The notes: generated from the letters alone by a model not told the origin. A stretch of 64,000 bases of DNA from Candidatus Sulfopaludibacter sp. SbA3 (GCA_945890485.1 CAMDCN010000005.1:1-64000); one strand, 5' to 3'; shown: positions 1 to 8,218, numbered from the stretch's first letter. A program made the numbers and translations.

Positions 1-1178
1 GGGGCAATATAGCCACTCGGCAAGAAACGAACACCGACAGCCCCGGCCTGCTCAAGAAACTGAGGTGTGGGATGGCCAGCGAGGACGCAGAGTTCGATGA
101 TTTTCTGCGTTCCACGTCCCCAACGTTCAACTAGACCGCGACGGAAGAACACCTCAGCGATGAGCGGATTCCGAGGCCGTGACAGGTGCTCCTTCGCCAG
201 CGCTTCGACCGTTAAGCCAAAGGGGAGCCGCCCGTCGCTCCAGATCTCCAGCCGATCGTCGTAGATGGCGACATTGACGGCCCCGCCGGGGATTGAATAG
301 TCCCGATGGACGAAGGCGTTGACTAGGGCTTCCCGCAAGGCTACCGGGGGAAATAGGGGAGCGTCTACCCGCTCGAACACCCCAGGTTCGATCCGACCGG
401 AAACTGGGAGGTGACGGTTCATAAATTGGACAGCCTCCGTAAGGAGGTGAAAGGCGTTTCCGTTCAACTGCCGCTGGTCCAGGAATTCATTCTTGTCGAT
501 TCCCCGAAAACGGGCCAATCGCAATTGGCACTGTGGATAGTGCGCGGATTCGTGTTTTGCGAAGAGGACGGCGGCGGCGTTTGTCAGGGCTTGCCCAGAC
601 CGGAGGCCGAAGCGATCCAAGATGTCGCCCGGCTCGACCGAAGCGGTTGACGGAATTCGTCCGGATTCAATACCCCTGCGCACGGTGGCGCGAAGCTCCG
701 AAAGATCGAGGTCCCTCAGATGGATGGGCGAGGCACTGTTTTCCCACCGTTTGTGGGAGTGCGTTCGATCCATCAGCAAGCGCTGATAGGTCTCTTGTGG
801 CATGACCTGTGTTGTCGAGCCAACGCGCTGATAGGCGCGGCCATCAAACGCAAACACGCGGCTATCGTCGTCAGGTGATACGGACAACGCGAGTATTTCG
901 CTTCGGCTACCCGGTAATTTTATGCGGTCGATGCCCACGGCGACGGGTGGCTCGATTCGCCGTAGGGTCTCGGCAACGTCGCGAAGAGTATTGTCACTGA
1001 CGAGTTGCCCCACCACGGAACCGTCGTTCGCGACCCCGAAAAGAACGGTTCCTCCAGTCCCATTCAGGAAGGCGCACAACGTCTCCGCGGCCCGTGAAAG
1101 TTGGCCAGTTGATTTCTTGAACTCGACCGACGCCGACTCACCGTTTGCGATCAGCGTCTTTACATGGGCAAGAGTCAT
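1..1178 (-). CDS. AlbA_2 (Schlafen-AlbA) DNA-binding / RecG-like ATP-binding protein, C-terminus off the window
   Basis: Translating the minus strand from an ATG at 1178 gives an open frame of more than 390 codons that runs off the left edge. The N-terminal AlbA_2 domain shows the usual S-x-VEFK start and a NGTGGTVLFGV core. The C-terminal half has GHKL-like ATPase features: LREALVNAFVHRDY (N-box), an EIWSDGRLP strand, and RNPLIAEVFFRRGLVERWGRG. Proteins of this type are often annotated as putative transcriptional regulators or RecG-like helicases. They are common in defence and mobile islands, but their biochemical role is mostly unproven. The gene lies 34 bp downstream of the RepA-like gene on the same strand, so the two are probably cotranscribed. 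No good ribosome-binding site sits near the ATG, so the exact start is uncertain. Confidence 0.85.
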   Translation of the reverse strand, partial: MTLAHVKTLIANGESASVEFKKSTGQLSRAAETLCAFLNGTGGTVLFGVANDGSVVGQLVSDNTLRDVAETLRRIEPPVAVGIDRIKLPGSRSEILALSVSPDDDSRVFAFDGRAYQRVGSTTQVMPQETYQRLLMDRTHSHKRWENSASPIHLRDLDLSELRATVRRGIESGRIPSTASVEPGDILDRFGLRSGQALTNAAAVLFAKHESAHYPQCQLRLARFRGIDKNEFLDQRQLNGNAFHLLTEAVQFMNRHLPVSGRIEPGVFERVDAPLFPPVALREALVNAFVHRDYSIPGGAVNVAIYDDRLEIWSDGRLPFGLTVEALAKEHLSRPRNPLIAEVFFRRGLVERWGRGTQKIIELCVLAGHPTPQFLEQAGAVGVRFLPSGYIA

Positions 1179-1212
1179 TCTGAGGTGCGGGCGGAGAGTT
1201 GATTCTCCTTCC

Positions 1213-2133
1213 CTATTGTCCACTGAAGCGAACTTGCACCGCAGCACGGCGGTCGATCTTTAGATTCTGACCATCTCCGCTAATAGCCGCGGGACAATCT
1301 GGCCAAAGAGCCCGGATCGTCCGCAACCACTGTTCGAGCATGGCCCGGAATCGACTTGGGCGGGAGTACTCAACACAGCCCAGTTGCCGGGTGAGTCCAT
1401 ATGGGCCAAAGAGCGGGATCGACTCGGGACCTTTGGCAACGAAGCACCGGTAGCTCAGCCACATGAACAAGTCGAGAAGCGCTGGCGCGGCGGCGAGGAC
1501 TTTGACTGCTTCGAGGTCCGCGGGAATGGGATGGCATGAGATTTCGGAATAGAATTCGTCGCTGAGGGTGATTGTGTTATAACCAGACGGCGCTTCCCCG
1601 GAGCGGCTATACCAAATCTCCGCTTCCTTTAGGAAGTTGAATCGGCTGCGGTGGATGACAGTGGCCGTCGAGCGAGTAAATTCGGTTGAAAAGAACATGG
1701 AGGCACCGAATATTCGCTCAAAGGCCGCCACAATCCGTCGGTACTCTTTGCCGCCCTTCGCCATTCCGAAGGTGTCGAGCATCTCGGCCGCCGACCGGAA
1801 TCGGACTGTCTGGCTTTTCTGCCGTACCGCCAGCGTCGCTAGGAAAATGAGAACTAGGCGGTCTTGCCCGAAAGGAAGTCCGAACTGGGGGTGGCCGGTG
1901 ATCTGGAGGAGGAAGTTGCCGTTACGCCGCTCAAAGAGCAGTTGTTCGTTCGGAGGTCGCCGGATCGGCAATCCACACAAGATGAAGGGGCGGGAAGTAA
2001 ACGCTAACGGCTGTCGGCCCTCCTCACGGTTGGCGCGGACAAGCGCGATGCCCTCCGCCTGTTTGAGCCGGTACCGGGAAACCAGCAGGTCTCCGTGGCT
2101 ATCCCTGAGTATCGTTTCAGCCTTTACCAGCAA
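1213..2133 (-). CDS. RepA-like plasmid replication protein, element A copy
   Basis: This 306-residue protein resembles the plasmid-encoded RepA family (RepA_C type). Typical segments are GHPQFGLPFGQDRL, a basic FGMAKGGKEYRRI helix (about residues 121-133) and a leucine-rich ALLDLFMWLSYR segment near residue 220. It would be expected to bind iterons and start replication of an excised circular form. It is about four-fifths identical by eye to the protein at 7089-8036. The start is a TTG codon, supported by GAGGTGA just upstream. The paralogue has the same Shine-Dalgarno sequence before an ATG. Its C-terminal tail differs from that of the paralogue. A RepA homologue on a chromosome without partition genes fits an integrative element or satellite. 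The family call is from memory of the family. Confidence 0.75.
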   Translation of the reverse strand: MLVKAETILRDSHGDLLVSRYRLKQAEGIALVRANREEGRQPLAFTSRPFILCGLPIRRPPNEQLLFERRNGNFLLQITGHPQFGLPFGQDRLVLIFLATLAVRQKSQTVRFRSAAEMLDTFGMAKGGKEYRRIVAAFERIFGASMFFSTEFTRSTATVIHRSRFNFLKEAEIWYSRSGEAPSGYNTITLSDEFYSEISCHPIPADLEAVKVLAAAPALLDLFMWLSYRCFVAKGPESIPLFGPYGLTRQLGCVEYSRPSRFRAMLEQWLRTIRALWPDCPAAISGDGQNLKIDRRAAVQVRFSGQ

Positions 2134-2213
2134 GCCCTCACCTCACGCATTTCGGTTGCGTGAGGGGCTAAATCGCCATCAGGTTGAAGAAGGAATTTGC
2201 AGTTCCAGACTCG

Positions 2214-2231
2214 TTACTGCGATTACTGCGT
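2214..2231 (+). repeat. Iteron-like direct repeat upstream of RepA (element A)
   Basis: Two adjacent 9-bp units, TTACTGCGA and TTACTGCGT, lie about 80 bp upstream of the RepA-like start. The same layout, with ACTCCG in place of ACTGCG, occurs 64 bp upstream of the second RepA-like gene. Paired 9-bp direct repeats next to a rep gene suggest RepA binding or an origin. That role is inference. Confidence 0.5.
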
Positions 2232-2322
2232 TAAGCCCGGTTTTCACTTTTCTCTAAGGTTCCAGGTGGTCAGGATTGCCGCCATGGTCGCATATGTTCT
2301 TTATTTGCGAATGATCGTCGGA

Positions 2323-2373
2323 TTCCCAAGCTGGACGTCGTGGGTTCGAATCCCATCTCCCGCTCCATTTAGA
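2323..2373 (+). repeat. Attachment-site copy 1: 3' half of tRNA-Gly(CCC)
   Basis: These 51 bp are identical to 8219-8269. They contain the anticodon loop (TTCCCAA, anticodon CCC), the 3' side of the anticodon stem, a complete T-arm (GGGTTCGAATCCC) and an acceptor 3' strand ending in CCA at 2365-2367, typical of a bacterial tRNA-Gly. The sequence 5' of the anticodon loop cannot form a D-arm or a 5' acceptor strand, so this is a fragment and not a tRNA gene. The repeat starts at the anticodon loop, which is a common crossover point for tRNA-targeting tyrosine recombinases. Confidence 0.9.
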
Positions 2374-2398
2374 ATCAATCAGTTACAGTGATTTCGAG

Positions 2399-2420
2399 GC
2401 ACCCAATTGGGTGCTTTTTT
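2399..2420 (+). terminator. Intrinsic terminator at the left end of element B
   Basis: A perfect 16-bp palindrome, GCACCCAATTGGGTGC, is followed directly by six T. It lies 32 bp past the CCA end of the tRNA-Gly fragment. Such an element end would supply a terminator for the tRNA that is rebuilt when it integrates. That role is inferred. Confidence 0.8.
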
Positions 2421-2488
2421 CATGTGAGTTGGACGTCGGAACTGCAAGCTGTTGATTGGAGGGAGGTTATGGTCCACTCCCAAAACGC

Positions 2489-2508
2489 AAACGGAGTAAT
2501 CGGAGTAC
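2489..2508 (+). repeat. 20-bp motif, left-end copy
   Basis: AAACGGAGTAATCGGAGTAC is the exact reverse complement of 8100-8119 at the other end of element B. It contains two CGGAGTA(A/C) units at 9-10 bp spacing. It may be a binding site for RepA or for a recombinase or excisionase arm. Confidence 0.75.
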
Positions 2509-2645
2509 AGCGGGCACTTTTCGTGTTTTCAATGACTTGGTGGGCCTACCGCCTCGCAAAGCCGTGCGAACAGTCGTGGATAAGCTGGACGTCATCCGCC
2601 TCAGAACCGCGCACTGGAATGGCATGATAGGGACAGCGACGCTCC

Positions 2646-5030
2646 ATGGGAAAAGACGAACTGCTCGCCGCGTTACTGGCTGAAAACCGGCGTTTGCGGG
2701 AATTGCTGGTTCTCCATGGCATTCCGCCCGACCTACCAGAGATAGTCGCAGCGACGCCAGAACCGGCGGCGCCGGCTCTTTCAGAGACAGAAAAGATTCG
2801 CATCTTTCGAAACCTGTTTCGGGGGCGGGAAGACGTCTACGCCGTTCGCTGGGAGCGGGCGGATGGCCGCAAGGGATACATGCCTCGGTCGGAGCGGGAC
2901 TGGCGGGCCTACAACGCTGCCCCGCAATCGGACAAAGAACGCGTTGACCGGGAGACGCGAAAGTACTTCCCTCTCGACGATGAGGCAGTTCGAGCTCATC
3001 TTCAGGGAAGGCTGACGATCGGGATCTACCCGCTCCTACAAGACGAAACCTGCTGGTTTCTGGCGGCGGATTTCGACAAGGCATCATGGCGCGACGACAC
3101 GGCCGCGTTTCTGAAAACCTGCGAAAAGTATGGCGTGCCGGCGTATCGCGAGGTCTCCCGCTCTGGCAATGGCGGCCATGTATGGATCTTCTTTGAGCAG
3201 AACGTCCCGGGGAGTTTGGCCCGGCGGCTTGGCGCATTCCTGCTGACTCAGACGATGGAGAGCCGCCACCAGATCGGGCTCGATTCCTACGACCGGTTCT
3301 TCCCGAATCAGGACACGCTTCCGAAAGGAGGCTTCGGAAATCTGATCGCCGTTCCCTTGCAGCGGAAGCCGCGCAACGAGGGCAAGAGCGTCTTCGTCAA
3401 TACTGACCTGGAACCGCATCCGGACCAGTGGACCTTTCTGTTGGGCGTCAAGCGCCTTCGACTGTCTGACCTGGAAACACTTGTGGCTGAGGCGCAAAAA
3501 CAGGGAGACATCATTGGGGTCCGGATAAGCGCGATAGACGATGACGACAGCCCGGATCCTTGGACCCTGCCGCCGTCACGAAAGCGTCCGGATAGGCCAA
3601 TCGATGGCCCCTTCCCACGCGAGGTTCATGTCGTCCGCGCCAATCAAGTATTCATTGAGAAGCAGGGCCTGCCGGCTGCCATGTTGAATCGACTCCTGCG
3701 GATTGCGGCATTTCAGAACCCCGAGTTTTATAAAGCACAGGCGATGCGCCTGCCGACGTTCGGCAAGCCCCGGGTGGTGTCGTGTGGCCAAGACCTTGCC
3801 CGGCACTTGGCGTTGCCGCGCGGCTGTTTGCAGGAAGTCGCCGCGTTTCTCAAAGAGTACGGTATTCAGATGGTGACGCGGGACGAACGGTTTGCCGGGA
3901 CTCCGCTTTCGTGCTCGTTTCAAGGAACGCTTCGTGTGCACCAGGCTGAGTCGGTGGACGCGATTATGCAGCATGATGAGGGTGTCGTGAGCGCCCCAAC
4001 CGCCTTTGGTAAGACGGCGATCGCCTCGTGCTTGATTGCCAGGCGAGGTGTCAACACGCTGGTGATTGTCCATCGGCAGCAGTTGTTGGACCAATGGCGG
4101 GAGCGGTTGGCTATGTTTCTGGAACTGCCAATTGGCGAGATTGGACAGATTGGCGGGAGCAAAACGAAGCGCACGGGGCTGATCGATGTTGCGATTGTTC
4201 AGAGCCTCTATCAGGACCACGCAGTGAAGGATTTCGTTGCGGAGTATGGACATGTCGTAGTCGACGAATGCCATCATCTCTCGGCGGTCACCTTTGAAAA
4301 AGTGCTGGCAGCGGTAAAAGCGAAATACATCCTGGGGCTGACTGCCACGCCGGTCCGTAAGGATGGGCATCAACCGATCATCTTCATGCAGTGCGGGCCT
4401 ATTCGATACAAAATGGATGCCAGGCTAATGACTGAGCAGAACCCATTTGACCATGTCGTTCTTCCACGTTCCACCGCGTTTACCGGCATGACGCAGGCTG
4501 GGGACGCGAGCATTCAGGATCTGTATGCCGAAATGGTGAAAGACGCTGACCGCAATGAGCAGATCGTTGCCGACATGATGACCGCGGTGGATGGTGGCCG
4601 CTCCCCGCTTTTGCTGACAGGGCGAACGGAACATCTGGCGTATTTTGCATCCGCACTGGCCGGACGCGTCCAACACGTTCTTGTACTTCGGGGCGGGCTG
4701 GGCGCCAAGCAGCGCAAGGAGCTATGGCAGCGACTGGCAGCGATTCCGGAGTCGGAGCCGCGGGTGATTCTTGCCACGGGCAGCTACGTTGGCGAGGGCT
4801 TTGACGATGCACGGCTCGACACGCTATTCCTTGCGATGCCGATTTCGTGGAAGGGAACGCTACAGCAGTACGTGGGACGCTTGCATCGGCTGCACGACAA
4901 CAAGAGGGTCGTCCAGGTTTATGACTACGTCGACGTCAATATCCGGATGCTCGCGCGGATGTACGAACGGCGACTCCGCGGATACTCCGATATGGGCTAC
5001 CGGATCGGTGGCACGAATCAGACGGAATGA
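2646..5030 (+). CDS. TOTE conflict-system type primase-helicase (AEP primase + superfamily 2 helicase)
   Basis: This is a 794-residue two-part protein. Residues 1-20 form a short helical segment. The archaeo-eukaryotic primase domain has a DFD metal-binding pair at about 142-144 (AADFDK), an SRSGNGGHVWIFF motif near 171-183 and a NLIAVPLQ strand, the pattern of the TOTE-type AEP domain. The helicase half has Walker A APTAFGKT at about 450, DECHH near 540, GLTATP near 563 and QYVGRLHR near 740, so all core SF2 motifs are intact. TOTE systems were proposed from comparative genomics to act in conflict with invasive DNA; the activity of this protein is inferred. The gene is the first cargo gene of element B and is followed, after 258 bp, by an AlbA_2 ATPase. 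An ATG start fits the beginning of the helical segment. Confidence 0.88.
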   Translation: MGKDELLAALLAENRRLRELLVLHGIPPDLPEIVAATPEPAAPALSETEKIRIFRNLFRGREDVYAVRWERADGRKGYMPRSERDWRAYNAAPQSDKERVDRETRKYFPLDDEAVRAHLQGRLTIGIYPLLQDETCWFLAADFDKASWRDDTAAFLKTCEKYGVPAYREVSRSGNGGHVWIFFEQNVPGSLARRLGAFLLTQTMESRHQIGLDSYDRFFPNQDTLPKGGFGNLIAVPLQRKPRNEGKSVFVNTDLEPHPDQWTFLLGVKRLRLSDLETLVAEAQKQGDIIGVRISAIDDDDSPDPWTLPPSRKRPDRPIDGPFPREVHVVRANQVFIEKQGLPAAMLNRLLRIAAFQNPEFYKAQAMRLPTFGKPRVVSCGQDLARHLALPRGCLQEVAAFLKEYGIQMVTRDERFAGTPLSCSFQGTLRVHQAESVDAIMQHDEGVVSAPTAFGKTAIASCLIARRGVNTLVIVHRQQLLDQWRERLAMFLELPIGEIGQIGGSKTKRTGLIDVAIVQSLYQDHAVKDFVAEYGHVVVDECHHLSAVTFEKVLAAVKAKYILGLTATPVRKDGHQPIIFMQCGPIRYKMDARLMTEQNPFDHVVLPRSTAFTGMTQAGDASIQDLYAEMVKDADRNEQIVADMMTAVDGGRSPLLLTGRTEHLAYFASALAGRVQHVLVLRGGLGAKQRKELWQRLAAIPESEPRVILATGSYVGEGFDDARLDTLFLAMPISWKGTLQQYVGRLHRLHDNKRVVQVYDYVDVNIRMLARMYERRLRGYSDMGYRIGGTNQTE

Positions 5031-5062
5031 GCCCGTGGCTCACGCCCGCGGTTAGACCTCGG

Positions 5063-5166
5063 CGCCTTTGATGCAAAATGCACCGTCTAGTATCAAAAGG
5101 CGATGCATAGAAGTGATTGATAAGAAAACGTTTGCGATTCTTGCTTTGCGTTTCTTTGCATCGCCT
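5063..5166. repeat. Nested inverted repeats between the two cargo genes of element B
   Basis: AGGCGATGCA at 5098-5107 pairs perfectly with TGCATCGCCT at 5157-5166 across a 49-bp A+T-rich spacer. CGCCTTTGAT (5063-5072) is also nearly complementary to ATCAAAAGGCG (5092-5102). The repeats fill most of the 258-bp gap before the ATPase gene. They could be an operator, an origin-like site or a terminator region; no function can be assigned. Confidence 0.55.
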
Positions 5167-5288
5167 AAAGTCTGTTCCAATCATCCGAGTCGGAAGAACT
5201 TGCGGCAGGTCCTGATAAATGCTCCATTCCGGGGTGCATCGCGCGACTTCCGACCACCGGGGCGCAACACCGATAATAGAGGTGGTCC

Positions 5289-6980
5289 ATGACTGCCGCC
5301 GAACTGCGCCCAAAGCTCGAAGAACTTCGCCGGCTCCCCGCTGAGACGGAGTGGGTTGAGTTCAAGCACAACAACTCCAACCCTGAGGAGATCGGCGAGT
5401 ACATCTGCGCGATCTCGAATGGTGCAGCTCTCCATGGCAAGCACATGGGGTACGTCGTTTGGGGGGTAGAGGACGGTAGTCGCGCCGTCGTGGGGACACG
5501 CTTTCAACCGAAGACCGCAAAGAAAGGCAATGAGCAATTGGAGAACTGGTTGCTTCGGCTGCTCGAACCGCGGATCGACTTTTCCATCCACGAGTTCGAG
5601 GTCGATGGTAAACCCATCGTGCTGTTCGCTGTCCAAGGTGCCAATTCACGCCCGGTACGGTTCGGTGGCGAGGAGTATATTCGCGTCGGAAGCTACAAAA
5701 AGAAGCTGAAGGATTATCCAGAGAAAGAACGTCGGCTTTGGCAACTGCTGTCGAACCACAACACTGATTGGTCAGCGCAAATCGTTCCGAGTGCGACCAT
5801 TGCGGATCTCGATCGGGCTGCGCTCGATTTCGGCCGGGCTCAGTACCGCCAGAAGAATCTGCAAAATGCGGCGGAGATCGACGCCTGGGACGACGTCACC
5901 TTTCTGAACAAAGCCAAGGTCCTTATCGGCGGTAAGGTGACGCACACCGCCATTGTCCTTCTCGGAAAGCCAGAGACGGCCGCGTATATTGCACCTGCTC
6001 AGGCGCGAATTACCTGGGTGCTTCGGGACGAGAGGAATGAGGAGAAGGACTACGCCCACTTCGATCCTCCGTTCCTCCTGGCGAGTGACAACGTCCTAAA
6101 CAAAATTCGAAACCTCACGATTCGCCATCTGCCGAGCGGTACGCTGTTTCCACAGGAGCTGTCACAGTATGACCCGTGGGTGATCCGAGAGACGCTGCAT
6201 AACTGCATCGCCCACCAGGACTATAACCTGCGGGCTCGGATCAATGTGGTCGAGTCGCCGACATCCCTCCTTTTCACCAACGCAGGCAGCTTCATTCCTG
6301 GCAGCGTGGAGGAGATGATTCGCAGTGATGCTCCCCCTGGTATCTACCGCAATCCGTTCCTTGCCCAGGCGATGGTTAGCTTGAATATGATCGATACGAT
6401 CGGCAGCGGTATCAAGAGGATGTTCAGGCGGCAGAAGGAACGAAGTTTTCCGATGCCAGACTATGACCTGAGCTCAGACGAACGGGTCGCGGTGCGTTTG
6501 ACCGGCCAGGTGCTCGACGAGAATTACACACAGCTCTTATTGAGCGCTACGGAACTTGACCTCCTGGACGTGATCGCGCTCGACCGTGTTCAGAAAAAGC
6601 TGCCGCTGAGTGACGAGGCTTTCGCACGCTTGAAAGCGGAGAAGCTCATCGAGGGACGGCGGCCCAATATCTACGTCTCCGCAAGGGTCGCTACCGTAAC
6701 CGGGGACAAAGCCGCCTACATTAAGAATCGAGCGTTCGATAAGACTCACTATAAAAGTATGGTGATTGGGTACCTGCGCCAATTTGAACAGGCCACCCGC
6801 AAGGATTTGGATGCACTTCTCATCGCGAAGCTCTCTGAAGCTATGAACGCGAAGCAAAAGAAGGCGTTCGTAACGAATTTGCTGCAAGAGATGAAAATGG
6901 ACGGTCAGATTGAGCCGGACGGGGTGACCCGTTGGGCAACGTGGCGTCTGCCTAAGGAGCGGAGAAAAGAGGGTTCTTGA
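5289..6980 (+). CDS. AlbA_2 (Schlafen-AlbA) domain ATP-binding protein, element B
   Basis: This 563-residue protein starts at an ATG preceded by GAGGTGG. Residues 1-150 are an AlbA_2 domain (TEWVEFKHNN, an YICAISNGAALHGK helix and an YVVWGVED strand). The middle has a GHKL-like ATPase region with RETLHNCIAHQDY (N-box), LLFTNAGSFIPG and NPFLAQAMVSLNMIDTIGSGI. The last 150 residues look like winged-helix segments. The protein is longer than, and clearly different from, the AlbA_2 ATPase of element A, although the fold is the same. AlbA_2 ATPases often accompany helicases in defence loci, and its position beside the primase-helicase suggests a shared function. That partnership is inferred from context. 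It is convergent with the RepA-like gene. Confidence 0.85.
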   Translation: MTAAELRPKLEELRRLPAETEWVEFKHNNSNPEEIGEYICAISNGAALHGKHMGYVVWGVEDGSRAVVGTRFQPKTAKKGNEQLENWLLRLLEPRIDFSIHEFEVDGKPIVLFAVQGANSRPVRFGGEEYIRVGSYKKKLKDYPEKERRLWQLLSNHNTDWSAQIVPSATIADLDRAALDFGRAQYRQKNLQNAAEIDAWDDVTFLNKAKVLIGGKVTHTAIVLLGKPETAAYIAPAQARITWVLRDERNEEKDYAHFDPPFLLASDNVLNKIRNLTIRHLPSGTLFPQELSQYDPWVIRETLHNCIAHQDYNLRARINVVESPTSLLFTNAGSFIPGSVEEMIRSDAPPGIYRNPFLAQAMVSLNMIDTIGSGIKRMFRRQKERSFPMPDYDLSSDERVAVRLTGQVLDENYTQLLLSATELDLLDVIALDRVQKKLPLSDEAFARLKAEKLIEGRRPNIYVSARVATVTGDKAAYIKNRAFDKTHYKSMVIGYLRQFEQATRKDLDALLIAKLSEAMNAKQKKAFVTNLLQEMKMDGQIEPDGVTRWATWRLPKERRKEGS

Positions 6981-7088
6981 TGAGCCTTCGCACAGGCGCC
7001 AAGCCGCAAGCCATTATGTTTCAACAGTTTGCGTATATCTAGGCAGGGCCTCGGAGAGTTCCGCTAGATTGAGATTTAGATATACGGC

Positions 7089-8036
7089 CTACGTGGCAAT
7101 TGGAATAGGCAGAATTGCGGTGCGCCGATCGATTCTCAGTGAGCGTCCATCGGCCCCGATGAATGCGGGACACTCCGGCCAGAGGGAGCGGATTGTCCGG
7201 AGCCATTGCTCCAACATCGCGCGGAATCGGCTGGGGCGAGAGTATTCGACGCAGCCGAGCTGCTGGGTGAGTCCGAATGGGCCAAACAACGGGATGACCT
7301 CCGGGCCCTTGGCTACGAAACAGCGATAGCTGAGCCACATAAACAGATCCAGTAGCGCCGGCGCCGCCGCGAGGATCTTGATTGCTTCGAGATCGGCCGG
7401 GATCGGGTGGCCGGAGACCTCAGCGTAGAACTCATCGGTAAGCGTAATGACGTTTTCGCCGGTGGAACCCTCCGCGGAGCGGCTGTACCAGATCTCAGCC
7501 TCCCGCAGGAAATTGAAGCGGCCACGGTGGACAACGGTCGCCGTGCAGCGGCTAGATTCCGCTGAAAAGAAGATCGTCGCGCCGAAGATGCGTTCAAAAG
7601 CGCCCACGATCCGGCGATACTCCTTTCCGCCCTTCGCCATGCCAAAGCAATCGAGCATCTCCGCGGCGGAACGAAACCGGACAACCTTGCTTTTCTGGCG
7701 GACTGCCAGAGTCGCCAGGAAGATGAGGACCAGCCGGTCCTGCCCAAACGGCAGGCCGAATTGAGGGTGTCCGGTAATCTGAAGCAGAAAGTTCCCGTTC
7801 CGCCGCTCAAAGAGCAACTGGTCCGTCGGCGGCTTCCGGACGGGGAGACCGCAAAGTATGAACGGGCGGGAAGTGAAAGCAAGCGCCTGCTGCCCGCTCT
7901 CCCGATTGGAGCGGACCAACGCAATTCCCTCCGCCTGCTTGAGCCGATAGCGCGAGACGACAAACTCGCCGTGCGTCTCGCGTAGTACGTCTCCGGCTCT
8001 TGCCAAGCCTCGATTTTCGGAGCATACTTGCCCCAT
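7089..8036 (-). CDS. RepA-like plasmid replication protein, element B copy
   Basis: This 315-residue homologue of the protein at 1213-2133 shares long identical blocks, for example GHPQFGLPFGQDRL and ALLDLFMWLSYR. The first 10-15 residues and the last 10 or so differ. The ATG start is preceded by GAGGTGA at ideal spacing. The iteron-like repeat lies 64 bp upstream and the att copy 183 bp upstream. The strong conservation of RepA against fully different cargo suggests that RepA and the right end are the constant core of a family of elements. The expected role is replication initiation of an excised circle, inferred from the family. Confidence 0.78.
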   Translation of the reverse strand: MGQVCSENRGLARAGDVLRETHGEFVVSRYRLKQAEGIALVRSNRESGQQALAFTSRPFILCGLPVRKPPTDQLLFERRNGNFLLQITGHPQFGLPFGQDRLVLIFLATLAVRQKSKVVRFRSAAEMLDCFGMAKGGKEYRRIVGAFERIFGATIFFSAESSRCTATVVHRGRFNFLREAEIWYSRSAEGSTGENVITLTDEFYAEVSGHPIPADLEAIKILAAAPALLDLFMWLSYRCFVAKGPEVIPLFGPFGLTQQLGCVEYSRPSRFRAMLEQWLRTIRSLWPECPAFIGADGRSLRIDRRTAILPIPIAT

Positions 8037-8082
8037 GGATCACCTCTTTCGAAGGCAATCCGGTGCTCTTGGGGACCCATCC

Positions 8083-8120
8083 TAAACGGAGCAATTTTTG
8101 TACTCCGATTACTCCGTTTA
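8083..8120. repeat. RepA-proximal repeat region and right-end copy of the 20-bp motif
   Basis: The exact reverse complement of 2489-2508 lies at 8100-8119. It contains two ACTCCG units 10 bp apart. TAAACGGAG (8083-8091) and CTCCGTTTA (8112-8120) form a perfect inverted pair around them, giving three CGGAGT-like half-sites in 38 bp. The layout resembles a compact rep-binding or recombination arm site. Confidence 0.65.
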
Positions 8121-8218
8121 AGCGCGTTTTCGGGTACAACATGAAAACTCAGCGTATTTCTATGGTCAGGATTTACGCCATGGACGCAGAAGTTCTTTAT
8201 TTTCAAATGACCTGCAAG

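Larger units (their letters stand above)
1..2373. mobile_element. Element A: tRNA-Gly-associated integrated element, left part outside the window
   Basis: The stretch left of the first tRNA-Gly 3' fragment has the same right-end layout as the complete element to its right. A RepA-like gene points away from the att copy and is preceded by a two-unit TTACTGCG repeat. The last 59 bp before the two att copies are about 75% identical by eye. The visible cargo is one AlbA_2-type ATPase. The left end, and any integrase, lies outside the window. Calling it an element is inference from this parallel structure. Confidence 0.7.
2134..2645. other. Non-coding junction between elements A and B
   Basis: These 512 bp hold no convincing gene. 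They contain the iteron-like pair (2214-2231), the tRNA-Gly 3' fragment (2323-2373), a strong terminator (2399-2420) and one copy of the 20-bp inverted motif (2489-2508). The remaining 137 bp before the helicase gene must contain its promoter, but no clear -35/-10 pair could be picked out. Short open frames here have no recognisable protein features. Confidence 0.6.

Noticed and set aside
2281-2370. A complete tRNA-Gly gene at the first att copy
   Set aside because: Only the 3' half is present. The sequence before the anticodon loop cannot form the D-arm or the 5' acceptor strand. The same holds at 8219-8269.
2388-2683. Short plus-strand frames before the primase-helicase gene
   Set aside because: They cross the terminator and the 20-bp motif and show no protein features. 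They were considered as a possible recombinase remnant, but no catalytic pattern is present.
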